This document shows positions 54,747 through 61,831 of a DNA stretch of 64,000 nt, piece by piece; the stretch's first letter is position 1; each line of letters opens with the position of its first letter. The notes under the pieces were generated by a model. That model made no database searches and had not been told where the DNA came from. It was given only the letters and a program-made list of their open reading frames with translations. Position numbers and translations under genes: made by a program. Source of the DNA: JADLDB01 sp040755835 (GTDB taxonomy: Bacteria; Myxococcota; Myxococcia; Myxococcales; Myxococcaceae); the NCBI GenBank assembly GCA_040755835.1, contig JBFMAB010000107.1:51909-115908 (forward strand). The letters run 5' to 3'.

Positions 54747-55078
54747 ATGCGTGGAACGAACGACGGACAGGGCTCGATGCTGGTGCTGATGTCGCCGGAC
54801 TCCCTCTTGCCGAAGGACCATCCAGCGCGTGAGGTGAAGCGGCTGGCTGACGAGTGCCTCCGCGAGCTTTCGCCCGTGTTCGACAAGTTGTACGCGCGCA
54901 CGTCGCGCTCGCGGAGAAACACGGGCTGATGAGCAGCGAGCACTTCTCCGTCGACGGCACGCTGATTCAGGCCTGGGCCTCGATGAAGTCCTTCCGGCCG
55001 AAGACGGAGAAGGACGACAGCCACCTCCACCTCACGCCGGCGCCGCGGCGCCTGGGAGAGGGACACGAAGGCGTGTAA
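54747..55078 (+). pseudogene. Internally deleted IS transposase relic
   Basis: Frame 1 from 54747 encodes the start of an IS5/IS1182-type transposase (MSPDSLLPKDHPAREVKRLA, DECLRELSPVFDKLYAR) and is broken at about 54895. In another frame the text resumes as HVALAEKHGLMSSEHFSVDG and TLIQAWASMKSFRPKTEKD, a block that in full-length relatives lies more than a hundred residues further on and contains a catalytic-type Asp (VDGT). It ends at TAA 55078. So the middle and C-terminus are gone. No terminal inverted repeats were recognised. Confidence 0.8.
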
Positions 55079-55091
55079 CCTCGGCGGCCGC

Positions 55092-55301
55092 GTGGAATTC
55101 GCGGGCGACCCAGACGGCATCGCGGCCCTGAAGGCGTTGTACGCGCGCGACAAGTCGTACGTGAAGTTCCTCATCGGCGAGGCGCGCTCGAACACCGACT
55201 CCACCGCGCGCTTCACCGCGGAGGACGGCCGAAAGTGGGCCGTGGTGTTCGAGCCGCGCTCGGGCAACCTCACGGTGAAGCCCGGGCCGGCCACCCGCTG
55301 A
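55092..55301 (+). CDS. Short ORF, possible fragment
   Basis: 69 residues from a GTG at 55092; coding-type codon use extends about five codons further upstream (CNLGGR). It reads FAGDPDGIAALKALYARDKS and YVKFLIGEARSNTDSTARF, then GRKWAVVFEPRSGNLTVKPGP. It lies directly after the transposase relic. No family recognised. It may be the C-terminal end of a gene interrupted by the insertion, or a small gene. Confidence 0.4.
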   Translation: MEFAGDPDGIAALKALYARDKSYVKFLIGEARSNTDSTARFTAEDGRKWAVVFEPRSGNLTVKPGPATR

Positions 55302-55305
55302 GCTG

Positions 55306-55540
55306 CTACCGGCGCCAGCCGCCGAGGCGATCCAGCCTGGGCTCGTCGCGTCTCCACCGGGCCTTCACGGCGCCGCCGATGACGCCCACGGTGCTGCTGA
55401 ACGGGCTCAGCGTGTTGGAGGAGCCCCTGGCCCACCAGCCGCGGCACGGCTGGCCGTTGGTCGGGTCCCCGGCGCGGCGGCGCCACGGGAGGCGCAGGTG
55501 CGCGAGGCCACGCCGCCCTGGGCGCAGACGACAGGAAGCA
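55306..55540 (-). pseudogene. C-terminal coding relic
   Basis: On the minus strand, from about 55540 to the TAG at 55306, codons are of coding type and read LAHLRLPWRRRAGDPTNGQP then GSSNTLSPFSSTVGVIGGAV and KARWRRDEPRLDRLGGWRR. The frame differs from that of the ceramidase-like gene upstream and there is no start. It is the tail of a lost gene, family unknown. Confidence 0.4.
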
Positions 55541-55547
55541 CCGCATC

Positions 55548-56336
55548 TCACGAGACGGGCGCGAGGTTCCCGGTGGCGTGGCGGTAGAAGCAGGCCATCG
55601 CCGCCGCCGAGGTGACGTGCCACAGCGCGTGCACCTGCAGCCAGGAGTCCGGCCAGCAGAGCGGAGCGCCTTCGATGGCGGAGCCGTACCAGAGCGCGAC
55701 GCCGCCGACGAAGACGGCGAGGCCCGCGCGGAAGAAGCGGTGCGAGCGCGTGCGGCCCGTGCGCGAGAGCCACACCTCGGTGAAGAGCACCGAGAGAAAC
55801 AGGAGGAAGACGAAGAGCATCACCGCGTTCGAGGAGAGGACGCCGGTGAGGTAGCCGGCGGCGATGAGCACGAGCCACAGGGTGACGGCGCCGCGCGGCG
55901 CGAGGCGCCCGAGCCGCAGGAGGTTGGTGGCGAGCAGCAGGCCCGAGGTGGTGAACATGCTCATCGCGTCCAGCGCCGCGCCCCACTCGGTGAGGGACGC
56001 GTGGAAGGCCATGGAGCCGAGGCCCTGCGAGACGAGCATCAACGGGAAGAGCCAGCCGAGGAGGTCGAGAGAGGTGTTCGGCGTGGTGCGCCCGCGGCGC
56101 TCGCGGCCCGCCCGCGCGGCCACCCACAGCGCGACGGCGAGCGGGACGAGGTTGCTCCAGGTGTTGATGGGCTGGCGGAAGGCGCCAGGGGAGGTGGCCT
56201 CGCAGTAGCAGAGGGCGTCGGCGCAGTTGAAGGGCGCGCCGGGGAAGCCGAGGGACGCGCCGTGGGTGAGCGCGCCGAGGCCCGCGAGCGAGGCGGCCAG
56301 GGTGACGAGGAGCTCGGGGGAGGGCCAGCGGCGCAT
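55548..56336 (-). CDS. Ceramidase-family membrane protein
   Basis: 262 residues from the ATG at 56336, seven or so transmembrane helices. Matches the alkaline ceramidase/PAQR-like superfamily: FNCADALCYCEATSPGAFRQ with NTWSNLVPLAVALWVA, GSMAFHASLTEWGAALDAMS (zinc-ligand type Ser/His/Asp), and the C-terminal LQVHALWHVTSAAAMA (HxxxH). Hydrolyses amide-linked lipids such as ceramide in eukaryotes; myxobacteria do make ceramides, so a sphingolipid substrate is plausible but unproven. Confidence 0.85.
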   Translation of the reverse strand: MRRWPSPELLVTLAASLAGLGALTHGASLGFPGAPFNCADALCYCEATSPGAFRQPINTWSNLVPLAVALWVAARAGRERRGRTTPNTSLDLLGWLFPLMLVSQGLGSMAFHASLTEWGAALDAMSMFTTSGLLLATNLLRLGRLAPRGAVTLWLVLIAAGYLTGVLSSNAVMLFVFLLFLSVLFTEVWLSRTGRTRSHRFFRAGLAVFVGGVALWYGSAIEGAPLCWPDSWLQVHALWHVTSAAAMACFYRHATGNLAPVS

Positions 56337-56709
56337 GTGTCGCGCGGTGAGAGCCGGGGACCAGCGCCGACGATGCCGGGAGGCGCTGGGCGCGCGCGTC
56401 CGGTGAGGCGGCCGTGCTCGCCGCCCGCAGCCCCTCGGCGCGGCGCGATGATCCGCACCCGGGACTCGCTCGCCGCGAGGGGGCGCTCGAAAGTGGGACG
56501 GGATTCCCATCCCAAAACAACCAAATCACACCCAATCAAAACAGACAGTTGCGCAGCTCGGAGGCCTCATACGCGGGATGGGATTCCCGTCCCACTTTGG
56601 GCGCCCCCCTTGTCGGCGGCGCGACCGTGCGGAGCTGCCGTTCGCGGTCGAGGGGCTGATCGCCGTTCGCCCGCACGCGCGACACGAGCCCGCCCGCTTA
56701 CCTCGAGGC
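56337..56709. other. Gap holding the inverted-repeat element
   Basis: 373 bases between two minus-strand genes. Apart from the inverted-repeat element (next entry) there is no gene. The flanks have normal GC-rich composition and no convincing open frame. Confidence 0.5.
56479..56609. mobile_element. Inverted-repeat element with AT-rich core (MITE-like)
   Basis: Left arm core 56490-56513 (AAAGTGGGACGGGATTCCCA…) and right arm core 56575-56598 are reverse complements over 24 bases with one mismatch, and the match continues outward imperfectly to 56479 and 56609 (GGGGGCGC). Each arm is itself nearly palindromic about GGGATTCCC. The 61-base centre (AAACAACCAAATCACACCCA then ATCAAAACAGACAGTTGCGC) is far poorer in GC than anything near it. 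No target-site duplication was confirmed. It could be a miniature mobile element, a paired protein-binding site or a structured RNA. Confidence 0.6.
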
Positions 56710-58184
56710 TCACCGCCTCAACGCATACACATACGGCCCCGACCCCGGCGGCAGCGGCGGCCCCGGCGGCGGCCGAAGCCGCACGAAGCGCGGGTCCGTA
56801 TCGAGCAGCGCCCGCGCCGGCGGATACCCGCAGATGACGTACTGTGCCCCAAAGCGCTCCTGCACCAGCTCCTTCAAGTCGCCCACCTGGCCCTGCAACA
56901 ACCCACGCCGCAGCTGGTGCCGCACCGGGTCCTTCAGCGCGAGGAACGTCGGGTCCAACACGTCCACGAAGCGTACGTCCGGCCGCAAGTCCAGCATCAC
57001 CGCGCCCTCGGTGAAGCTGCAGTTCAGCACCTTCTGCCCCGCCGCCTCCGCCGGCAGCGCGGCCACCGCGTCCTCGATGCGCCGCGTGTACCCGTCGAGC
57101 GCGTCCGGCTGCGCGAACTGCACCGCCACCGGCACCTGCAGCAGCACCGCCACCACCAACGCGCCAACGCTCCACCTCACGGCCACCAGCGGCAACACCG
57201 ACGCCGCCGCCACCAACGAGAAGGGCACCGAGTACTCCGCCGCGCGCCCGCTCCGCACAGCACCCAGAAGCCCAGCGCCAACGCCACCACCGCGAAGCGC
57301 AGCCGCGCACCCGGCGCCGCGCGCCCCCGCACCGCCAGCACCATCGCCACCCCCGCGAGCGCCAACGGCACCGTGTACCGCGTCACCAGCGTCTTCACGT
57401 CCAACGGCAACAGCTCCACGCCCAGCGTGTCGCTCGACGGCAGCGCGGTCGCGATGGTCAGCGTCATCCACGTGACGCGCAGCGTGTCCGGGAAGTACGG
57501 GTTCAGCACCGTCCCCACCGCCAGCCCGACGAGCGCCGCCGCCGCCACCGGCCAGCGCGCGCGCGCGTCCACCACCAGGAAGACGCCCAGCACCGCGAGC
57601 GGCACGTACGCCGCGTGGTAGCCCAGCGCGAAGACGAGCCCCGCTCCCGCGCCCAGCACCTCGGGCCAACCAGGCCGCGACGCTGGCGCCTCCTTCCCCA
57701 GCAGCGCGCGCACCAGCAACAGCACCGCCGCGATGGCGAAGAGGTGCGGCCGCAACAAGGCCAGCCGGTAGATGAACGGCGGCGACGCCACGAAGGCCGC
57801 CACCAGCACCGCCGACGGCCCAGGCCCCGCGAAGCGCCGCGCCGCCGCGTACAACAGACCCACGACGAGCAGCGCCAGGCCCATCGCCACGGCCTCGACG
57901 CCGCGCCGCTCACCGAGCCGCCAGCCCGCCGCCGTCAGCACGTGGAAGAGGTACTCCTTGTCGACGAAGGACTCCGCCCAGCCGATGTCCTCGACCTGCG
58001 GAATGACGGTGAGGCGCCCGCGCTGCGCGGCGTCGCGGCTCACCGCGAAGTGGAAGTGCCGGTCCGCGTCCGCCAGCGCGCGCTCGTGCATCAACCGGAG
58101 GCCGCCCAGCGACAGGACGGCGAGCGCGACCAGCGCCACCACGTCCTGCGCCCTCGTCGAGGCCAGCCCGCGCACGGCCCCCAC
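56710..58184 (-). pseudogene. GT39-like membrane glycosyltransferase split by a frameshift
   Basis: Reads from an ATG at 58184 as a multi-pass protein (DVVALVALAVLSLGGLRLMH, DADRHFHFAVSRDAAQRGR, GWAESFVDKEYLFHVL with the acidic first-loop residues of GT-C enzymes) to about 57255, then continues in a second frame from RAAEYSVPFSLVAAASVLPL to the stop at 56710 (FGAQYVICGYPPARALLDTD). Both parts keep coding codon use; total length 1,475 is one base short of a multiple of three. One indel near 57244-57275 would restore about 490 residues. Divergent from the GT2 gene. Confidence 0.75.
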
Positions 58185-58273
58185 TCAACCGCAGACTCAC
58201 GCCGGCCGCGAACAAAAGGGCCACCGACTGACCGCCGACGCCCGGAGGCGAGTGTGCTAGGCGCTCGGCCTCG

Positions 58274-59017
58274 ATGAGCCCCGCGCACGCACCGCTGGTG
58301 TCCCTGGTGATGCCCGTCTTCAACGAGGTGCACACGCTGGCGGAAATCATCCGCCGCGTCGTCGCGGTCGACTTCCCCAAGGAGCTCGTCCTCGTCGACG
58401 ATGGCAGCACCGACGGCAGCCGCGAGTTCCTCGAGGAGGTCGCGAAGCGGGGCATCGACGCCATCCCCGGCGCCGAGCCGCAGAACGAGTGCCGCTTCAC
58501 CGTGCTCCTCCAGGTGAGGAACCAGGGCAAGGGCGCCGCGCTGCGCCGCGGCTTCCGCGCCGCGAAGGGCGACATCGTCGTCGTTCAGGACGCCGACCTC
58601 GAATACGACCCGAAGGACCTCCCGCGCCTCATCGCCCCCATCGTCCAGGGCAACGCCGACGTGGTGTACGGCAGCCGCTTCACCGGCGAGACGCGCCGCG
58701 TCCTCTACTACTGGCACGCCGTCGTGAACTGGGGCCTCACCACGCTGTCCAACATGACGAGCGGCCTCAACCTCACGGACATGGAGACCTGCTACAAGGC
58801 CTTCCGCCGCGAGGTCCTCGACGGCCTCACGCTCGAGGAGGACCGCTTCGGCATCGAGCCTGAGCTGACCGCGAAGGTCGGCCGCGCGAACCTGCGCGTG
58901 TACGAGGTGCCGATCAGCTACTTCGGCCGCACCTACGAGGAAGGGAAGAAGATCGGCTGGAAGGACGGCGTGCGCGCGCTCTACGCCATCGCGAAGTACG
59001 GCCTGCTGAAACGTTGA
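58274..59017 (+). CDS. GT2-family glycosyltransferase, dolichyl/polyprenyl-phosphate mannose synthase-like
   Basis: 247 residues, no membrane segment. GT-A fold with VSLVMPVFNEVHTLAEIIRR, LVLVDDGSTDGSREFL, VRNQGKGAALRRGFRAAKGD, and the metal-binding VVVQDADLEYDPKDLPRLI; then YKAFRREVLDGLTLEEDRFG. Relatives transfer sugars from nucleotide donors to polyprenyl phosphate. Divergent, 89 bases away, is the frameshifted GT-C gene, whose substrate such a lipid-linked sugar could be. Confidence 0.92.
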   Translation: MSPAHAPLVSLVMPVFNEVHTLAEIIRRVVAVDFPKELVLVDDGSTDGSREFLEEVAKRGIDAIPGAEPQNECRFTVLLQVRNQGKGAALRRGFRAAKGDIVVVQDADLEYDPKDLPRLIAPIVQGNADVVYGSRFTGETRRVLYYWHAVVNWGLTTLSNMTSGLNLTDMETCYKAFRREVLDGLTLEEDRFGIEPELTAKVGRANLRVYEVPISYFGRTYEEGKKIGWKDGVRALYAIAKYGLLKR

Positions 59018-59031
59018 AACGGCCGGGGGGC

Positions 59032-60288
59032 TCAGCGCACCTGGCCGTCGCCCTCGACGACGTACTTCTGACTGGTCAGCTCGCGCAGCCCCATCGGCCC
59101 GAAGGCGTGCAGCCGGCTCGTGGAGATACCCACCTCCGCGCCCAGCCCCAGTTCGCCGCCGTCATTGAAGCGCGTGGACGCGTTCACCATCACCGCCGAC
59201 GCGCACACCTCGCGCGTGAAGCGCTGCGCCGCCGCCGCATCCCTCGTCACGATGGCCTCGGTGTGCTCGCTGCCGTAGCGCGCGATGTGCCCGAGCGCCG
59301 CGTCCAGCCCGCCCACCACCTTCACCGCCAGGATGAGGTCGAGGAACTCGCGCCCGTAGTCCTCCGGCTTCGCCGGCGTCACCTTCACGCCCGCCGCCTC
59401 GAGCACCTCGCGCGACTCGTCGCAGGCGCGCAGCTCGACGCCCTTCGACGCGAGCGCCTTCCCCGCGCGCGGCAGGAAGTCCGCCGCCACCTCCCGGTCC
59501 ACCAGCAGGCACTCCGCCGCGTTGCACACGCCCGGCCGCGACGTCTTCGCGTTCACGATGATGCGCTCGGCCATCTCCAGGTCCGCCGCCCCGTGGACGT
59601 ACACGTGGCACACGCCCTGGTAGTGCTTCACCACCGGCACCCGCGCGTTCTCCACCACGAAGCGGATGAGCCCCTCACCGCCGCGCGGGATGCAGAGGTC
59701 GACGAGCCCTTCGAGCTTGAGCAACTCCAGCATCGACTCGCGGTCCGTCGTTGGCACGAGCTGCACCACCTCGCCCGGCAGCCCGGCCGCCGCCACCCCG
59801 CCGGCAAGCGCCCTTGCGATGGCCTGGTTCGTAGCGAAGGAGTCGCTGCCGCCGCGCAGGATGACCGCGTTCCCGCTCTTCAGACACAGCGCGGCCGCGT
59901 CGCTCGTCACGTTCGGCCGCGACTCGTAGATCATCAGCACCACGCCCAGCGGCAGCCGCACCTTCTTCACGTGGAGCCCGTTGGGCCGCTCCCAGCGCTC
60001 CGTCACCTCGCCCACCGGGTCCGCCAGCGCGCACACCGCCTCAACCGCCTTCGCCATCGCCTCCACGCGCGGCCCGTCCAGCGTGAGCCGGTCGATGAAG
60101 GCCGCATTCTTCCCCGCCGCCTTCGCCGCCGCGACGTCGCCCGCGTTCACCCGCACGATGTCCGCGCTCGCCGCCCGCAGCGCCGCCGCCATCGCCCGCA
60201 GCGCGTCGTCCTTCTGCGCGGTGCTGGTGCTGCCCAACACCCGCGCCGCCCGCTTGCCGGCCTCCGCCAGCGCCTTGATGTCGCTCAC
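59032..60288 (-). CDS. proA: Glutamate-5-semialdehyde dehydrogenase (gamma-glutamyl phosphate reductase)
   Basis: 418 residues, the usual length. Second enzyme of proline synthesis: NADPH-dependent reduction of gamma-glutamyl phosphate; cytosolic. Seen: LPLGVVLMIYESRPNVTSDA, ALCLKSGNAVILRGGSDSF, the catalytic cysteine in RPGVCNAAECLLVD, VMVNASTRFNDGGELGLGAE, VGISTSRLHAFGPMGLRELT. proB is not adjacent, which is common. Convergent with the GT2 gene. Confidence 0.97.
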   Translation of the reverse strand: MSDIKALAEAGKRAARVLGSTSTAQKDDALRAMAAALRAASADIVRVNAGDVAAAKAAGKNAAFIDRLTLDGPRVEAMAKAVEAVCALADPVGEVTERWERPNGLHVKKVRLPLGVVLMIYESRPNVTSDAAALCLKSGNAVILRGGSDSFATNQAIARALAGGVAAAGLPGEVVQLVPTTDRESMLELLKLEGLVDLCIPRGGEGLIRFVVENARVPVVKHYQGVCHVYVHGAADLEMAERIIVNAKTSRPGVCNAAECLLVDREVAADFLPRAGKALASKGVELRACDESREVLEAAGVKVTPAKPEDYGREFLDLILAVKVVGGLDAALGHIARYGSEHTEAIVTRDAAAAQRFTREVCASAVMVNASTRFNDGGELGLGAEVGISTSRLHAFGPMGLRELTSQKYVVEGDGQVR

Positions 60289-60297
60289 GCCGCCAAC

Positions 60298-60516
60298 CTA
60301 CGGCGCTCGCGCGGCCCGCACCACCGCCTTCCGCGCCCGCCCGGGCACCGTCCACGCGCGTGGGCGCGCCACGACGCTGCCGCTGGCCTCCACCCGGCCG
60401 TCGGTGGCCATGGCGCACTGCACCGCGCGCCTCGACGGGCCGCTGGCCGGCGGGCGGCGGCGCTTCGCCGCACCGGCGGACGCGGCGAGGCAGGCGAGGA
60501 CGACGCCGGCGACCAC
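60298..60516 (-). CDS. Small secreted protein or truncated gene
   Basis: 72 residues from a GTG at 60516. The start VVAGVVLACLAASAGAAKRR is a signal peptide, followed by PPASGPSRRAVQCAMATDGR and EASGSVVARPRAWTVPG, ending in a basic tail at a TAG. Codon use is strongly coding. The mature part is only about 50 residues and unlike any family I know, so it may be a truncated gene. It follows the lipoprotein gene 47 bases downstream on the same strand. Confidence 0.45.
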   Translation of the reverse strand: MVAGVVLACLAASAGAAKRRRPPASGPSRRAVQCAMATDGRVEASGSVVARPRAWTVPGRARKAVVRAARAP

Positions 60517-60563
60517 GCGACGATGGCGGCGCTGGCTGCAGAGTGGCGCGCGTCGGCCGCCGC

Positions 60564-61205
60564 TCACGGTCCCGGAGGCGCCGTCACCACCTCGTAGCCG
60601 CCGCGCACGCGCCGGAGGCCGTTGGGCGCCTCGGTCGCCTCGAACACCGTCGTCACCGCCCCGGCGGTGGTGGCCTTCAGCACCTTTGCGCCGCCACAGC
60701 AGCTCGCGAAGAACTCGAAGGCGCCGTCGCCCGTCCACGCGCCGTCGGAGTGCACGCTGGCCGTCTCGCCCGCCGCCCGCACCACCACGGGCTTCACCTT
60801 GCCTGTCAGGTAGCCCGCCAGCTCCGCCGTCTTCACCAGGTGGTACGGGCCGTAGTGGTCGGTGAGGAGCGCGACCCACTCGCAGTCGGGCGAGAAAATG
60901 TCGAAGCGCCAGTCGCTGAAAAAGAGCTGCCCCGTGGGCGCGAAGCCCTTCGAGCTGCCGTCGGCGAAACGGAACGCGAGCGACTCCACGCCGTACGACT
61001 TCGGCGGCGGCGGGTTGGCCGGCAGCGCCTCCGCGTTGCCCGAGAAGACGGCCGTCACCGCGCCGCAGGCGACCGCGTGGTACGCGCCGTCCACCGCCAC
61101 CTCGGCGGGGGCCAGCCTGGGCGCGGGCGCAGGCGGGGCCGGCGGCGCCTCCTTCTTGCAGGCGCTGAGGGACAGCAGCAGGGCGAGGGCGAGACCGCGG
61201 CGCAT
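60564..61205 (-). CDS. Lipoprotein, unknown function
   Basis: 213 residues from the ATG at 61205. Lipobox LSACKK, a Pro/Ala linker (EAPPAPPAPAPRLAPAE), and a beta-rich domain (YHAVACGAVTAVFSGNAEAL, WRFDIFSPDCEWVALLTDHY, GAFEFFASCCGGAKVLKATT) with several cysteines; repeated 'FSPDxxWVALLxDxYGP' phrasing is reminiscent of WD40/TolB-type blades, but there are too few for a propeller. Family unknown. Confidence 0.75.
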   Translation of the reverse strand: MRRGLALALLLSLSACKKEAPPAPPAPAPRLAPAEVAVDGAYHAVACGAVTAVFSGNAEALPANPPPPKSYGVESLAFRFADGSSKGFAPTGQLFFSDWRFDIFSPDCEWVALLTDHYGPYHLVKTAELAGYLTGKVKPVVVRAAGETASVHSDGAWTGDGAFEFFASCCGGAKVLKATTAGAVTTVFEATEAPNGLRRVRGGYEVVTAPPGP

Positions 61206-61251
61206 GGCGACGTCACAGCACGAGCGCGTGCGCACTTCCAGCGCCGCGGCT

Positions 61252-61584
61252 ATGACGGGCCGCGTGACGAGCGACCGCGAGGCGATGTTCCTGGAGATGG
61301 TGCGCGAATTCCCCGACTCGCCGATGGGCCACTTCTCGTTGGGCCGGCTGTACCTCGACGAGAAGCGCTGGGCCGACAGCGTGAAGGCGCTGCGCGAGGC
61401 GGTGCGGCTCGACGGGACGTACGCGGCGGCCTTCGTGGCGCTGGGCGACGCGTACGCGGGGCTGGGCGACAAGGCGCAGGCCAAGGCGCAGTGGCAGAAG
61501 GCGCTTTCGACGCCGCTGGGCCAGCGCGACATGAGCCTCCAGGCGGACCTCGAGCAGCGCATTCGCGACATCGACGACTTCTGA
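61252..61584 (+). CDS. TPR-repeat protein
   Basis: 110 residues from the ATG at 61252 (a GTG four codons later is also possible). Two tetratricopeptide units: FPDSPMGHFSLGRLYLDEKR with WADSVKALREAVRLDGTYAA, and AFVALGDAYAGLGDKAQAKA, then a closing helix QADLEQRIRDIDDF. Cytosolic adaptor, partner unknown. Divergent from the lipoprotein gene. Confidence 0.82.
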   Translation: MTGRVTSDREAMFLEMVREFPDSPMGHFSLGRLYLDEKRWADSVKALREAVRLDGTYAAAFVALGDAYAGLGDKAQAKAQWQKALSTPLGQRDMSLQADLEQRIRDIDDF

Positions 61585-61831
61585 CTGAGGCGGCGCGGGG
61601 CGCGAGGCTCAACCCGGGTGCCGCGGCGTTTCGTCGTGCGCGACGCGCGCGTCTTCGGCGGCCCGGCCGTGCCGTGGGCTGGCGCGCGCGTGCGCGGAGA
61701 CGGCGGCGCGGCGCTGCCCAGCGGCGCCGCCGACGCCCGCCTTCCTCACGCGGTGCCCCAGGAGCGCGGGTCGGCCCCCGAGGGGATTGAGCCGTCACGC
61801 GAGCGGCGCTCGCCACGGGGGAGCGGCGACG
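61585..61831 (+). other. Gap, weak coding-like stretch
   Basis: 247 bases between convergent genes. The plus strand from a GTG at 61618 reads RRFVVRDARVFGGPAVPWAG and continues with G/C-biased third positions but no recognisable domain and no stop before the opposing gene. Probably another relic. No terminator hairpin was identified. Confidence 0.3.
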
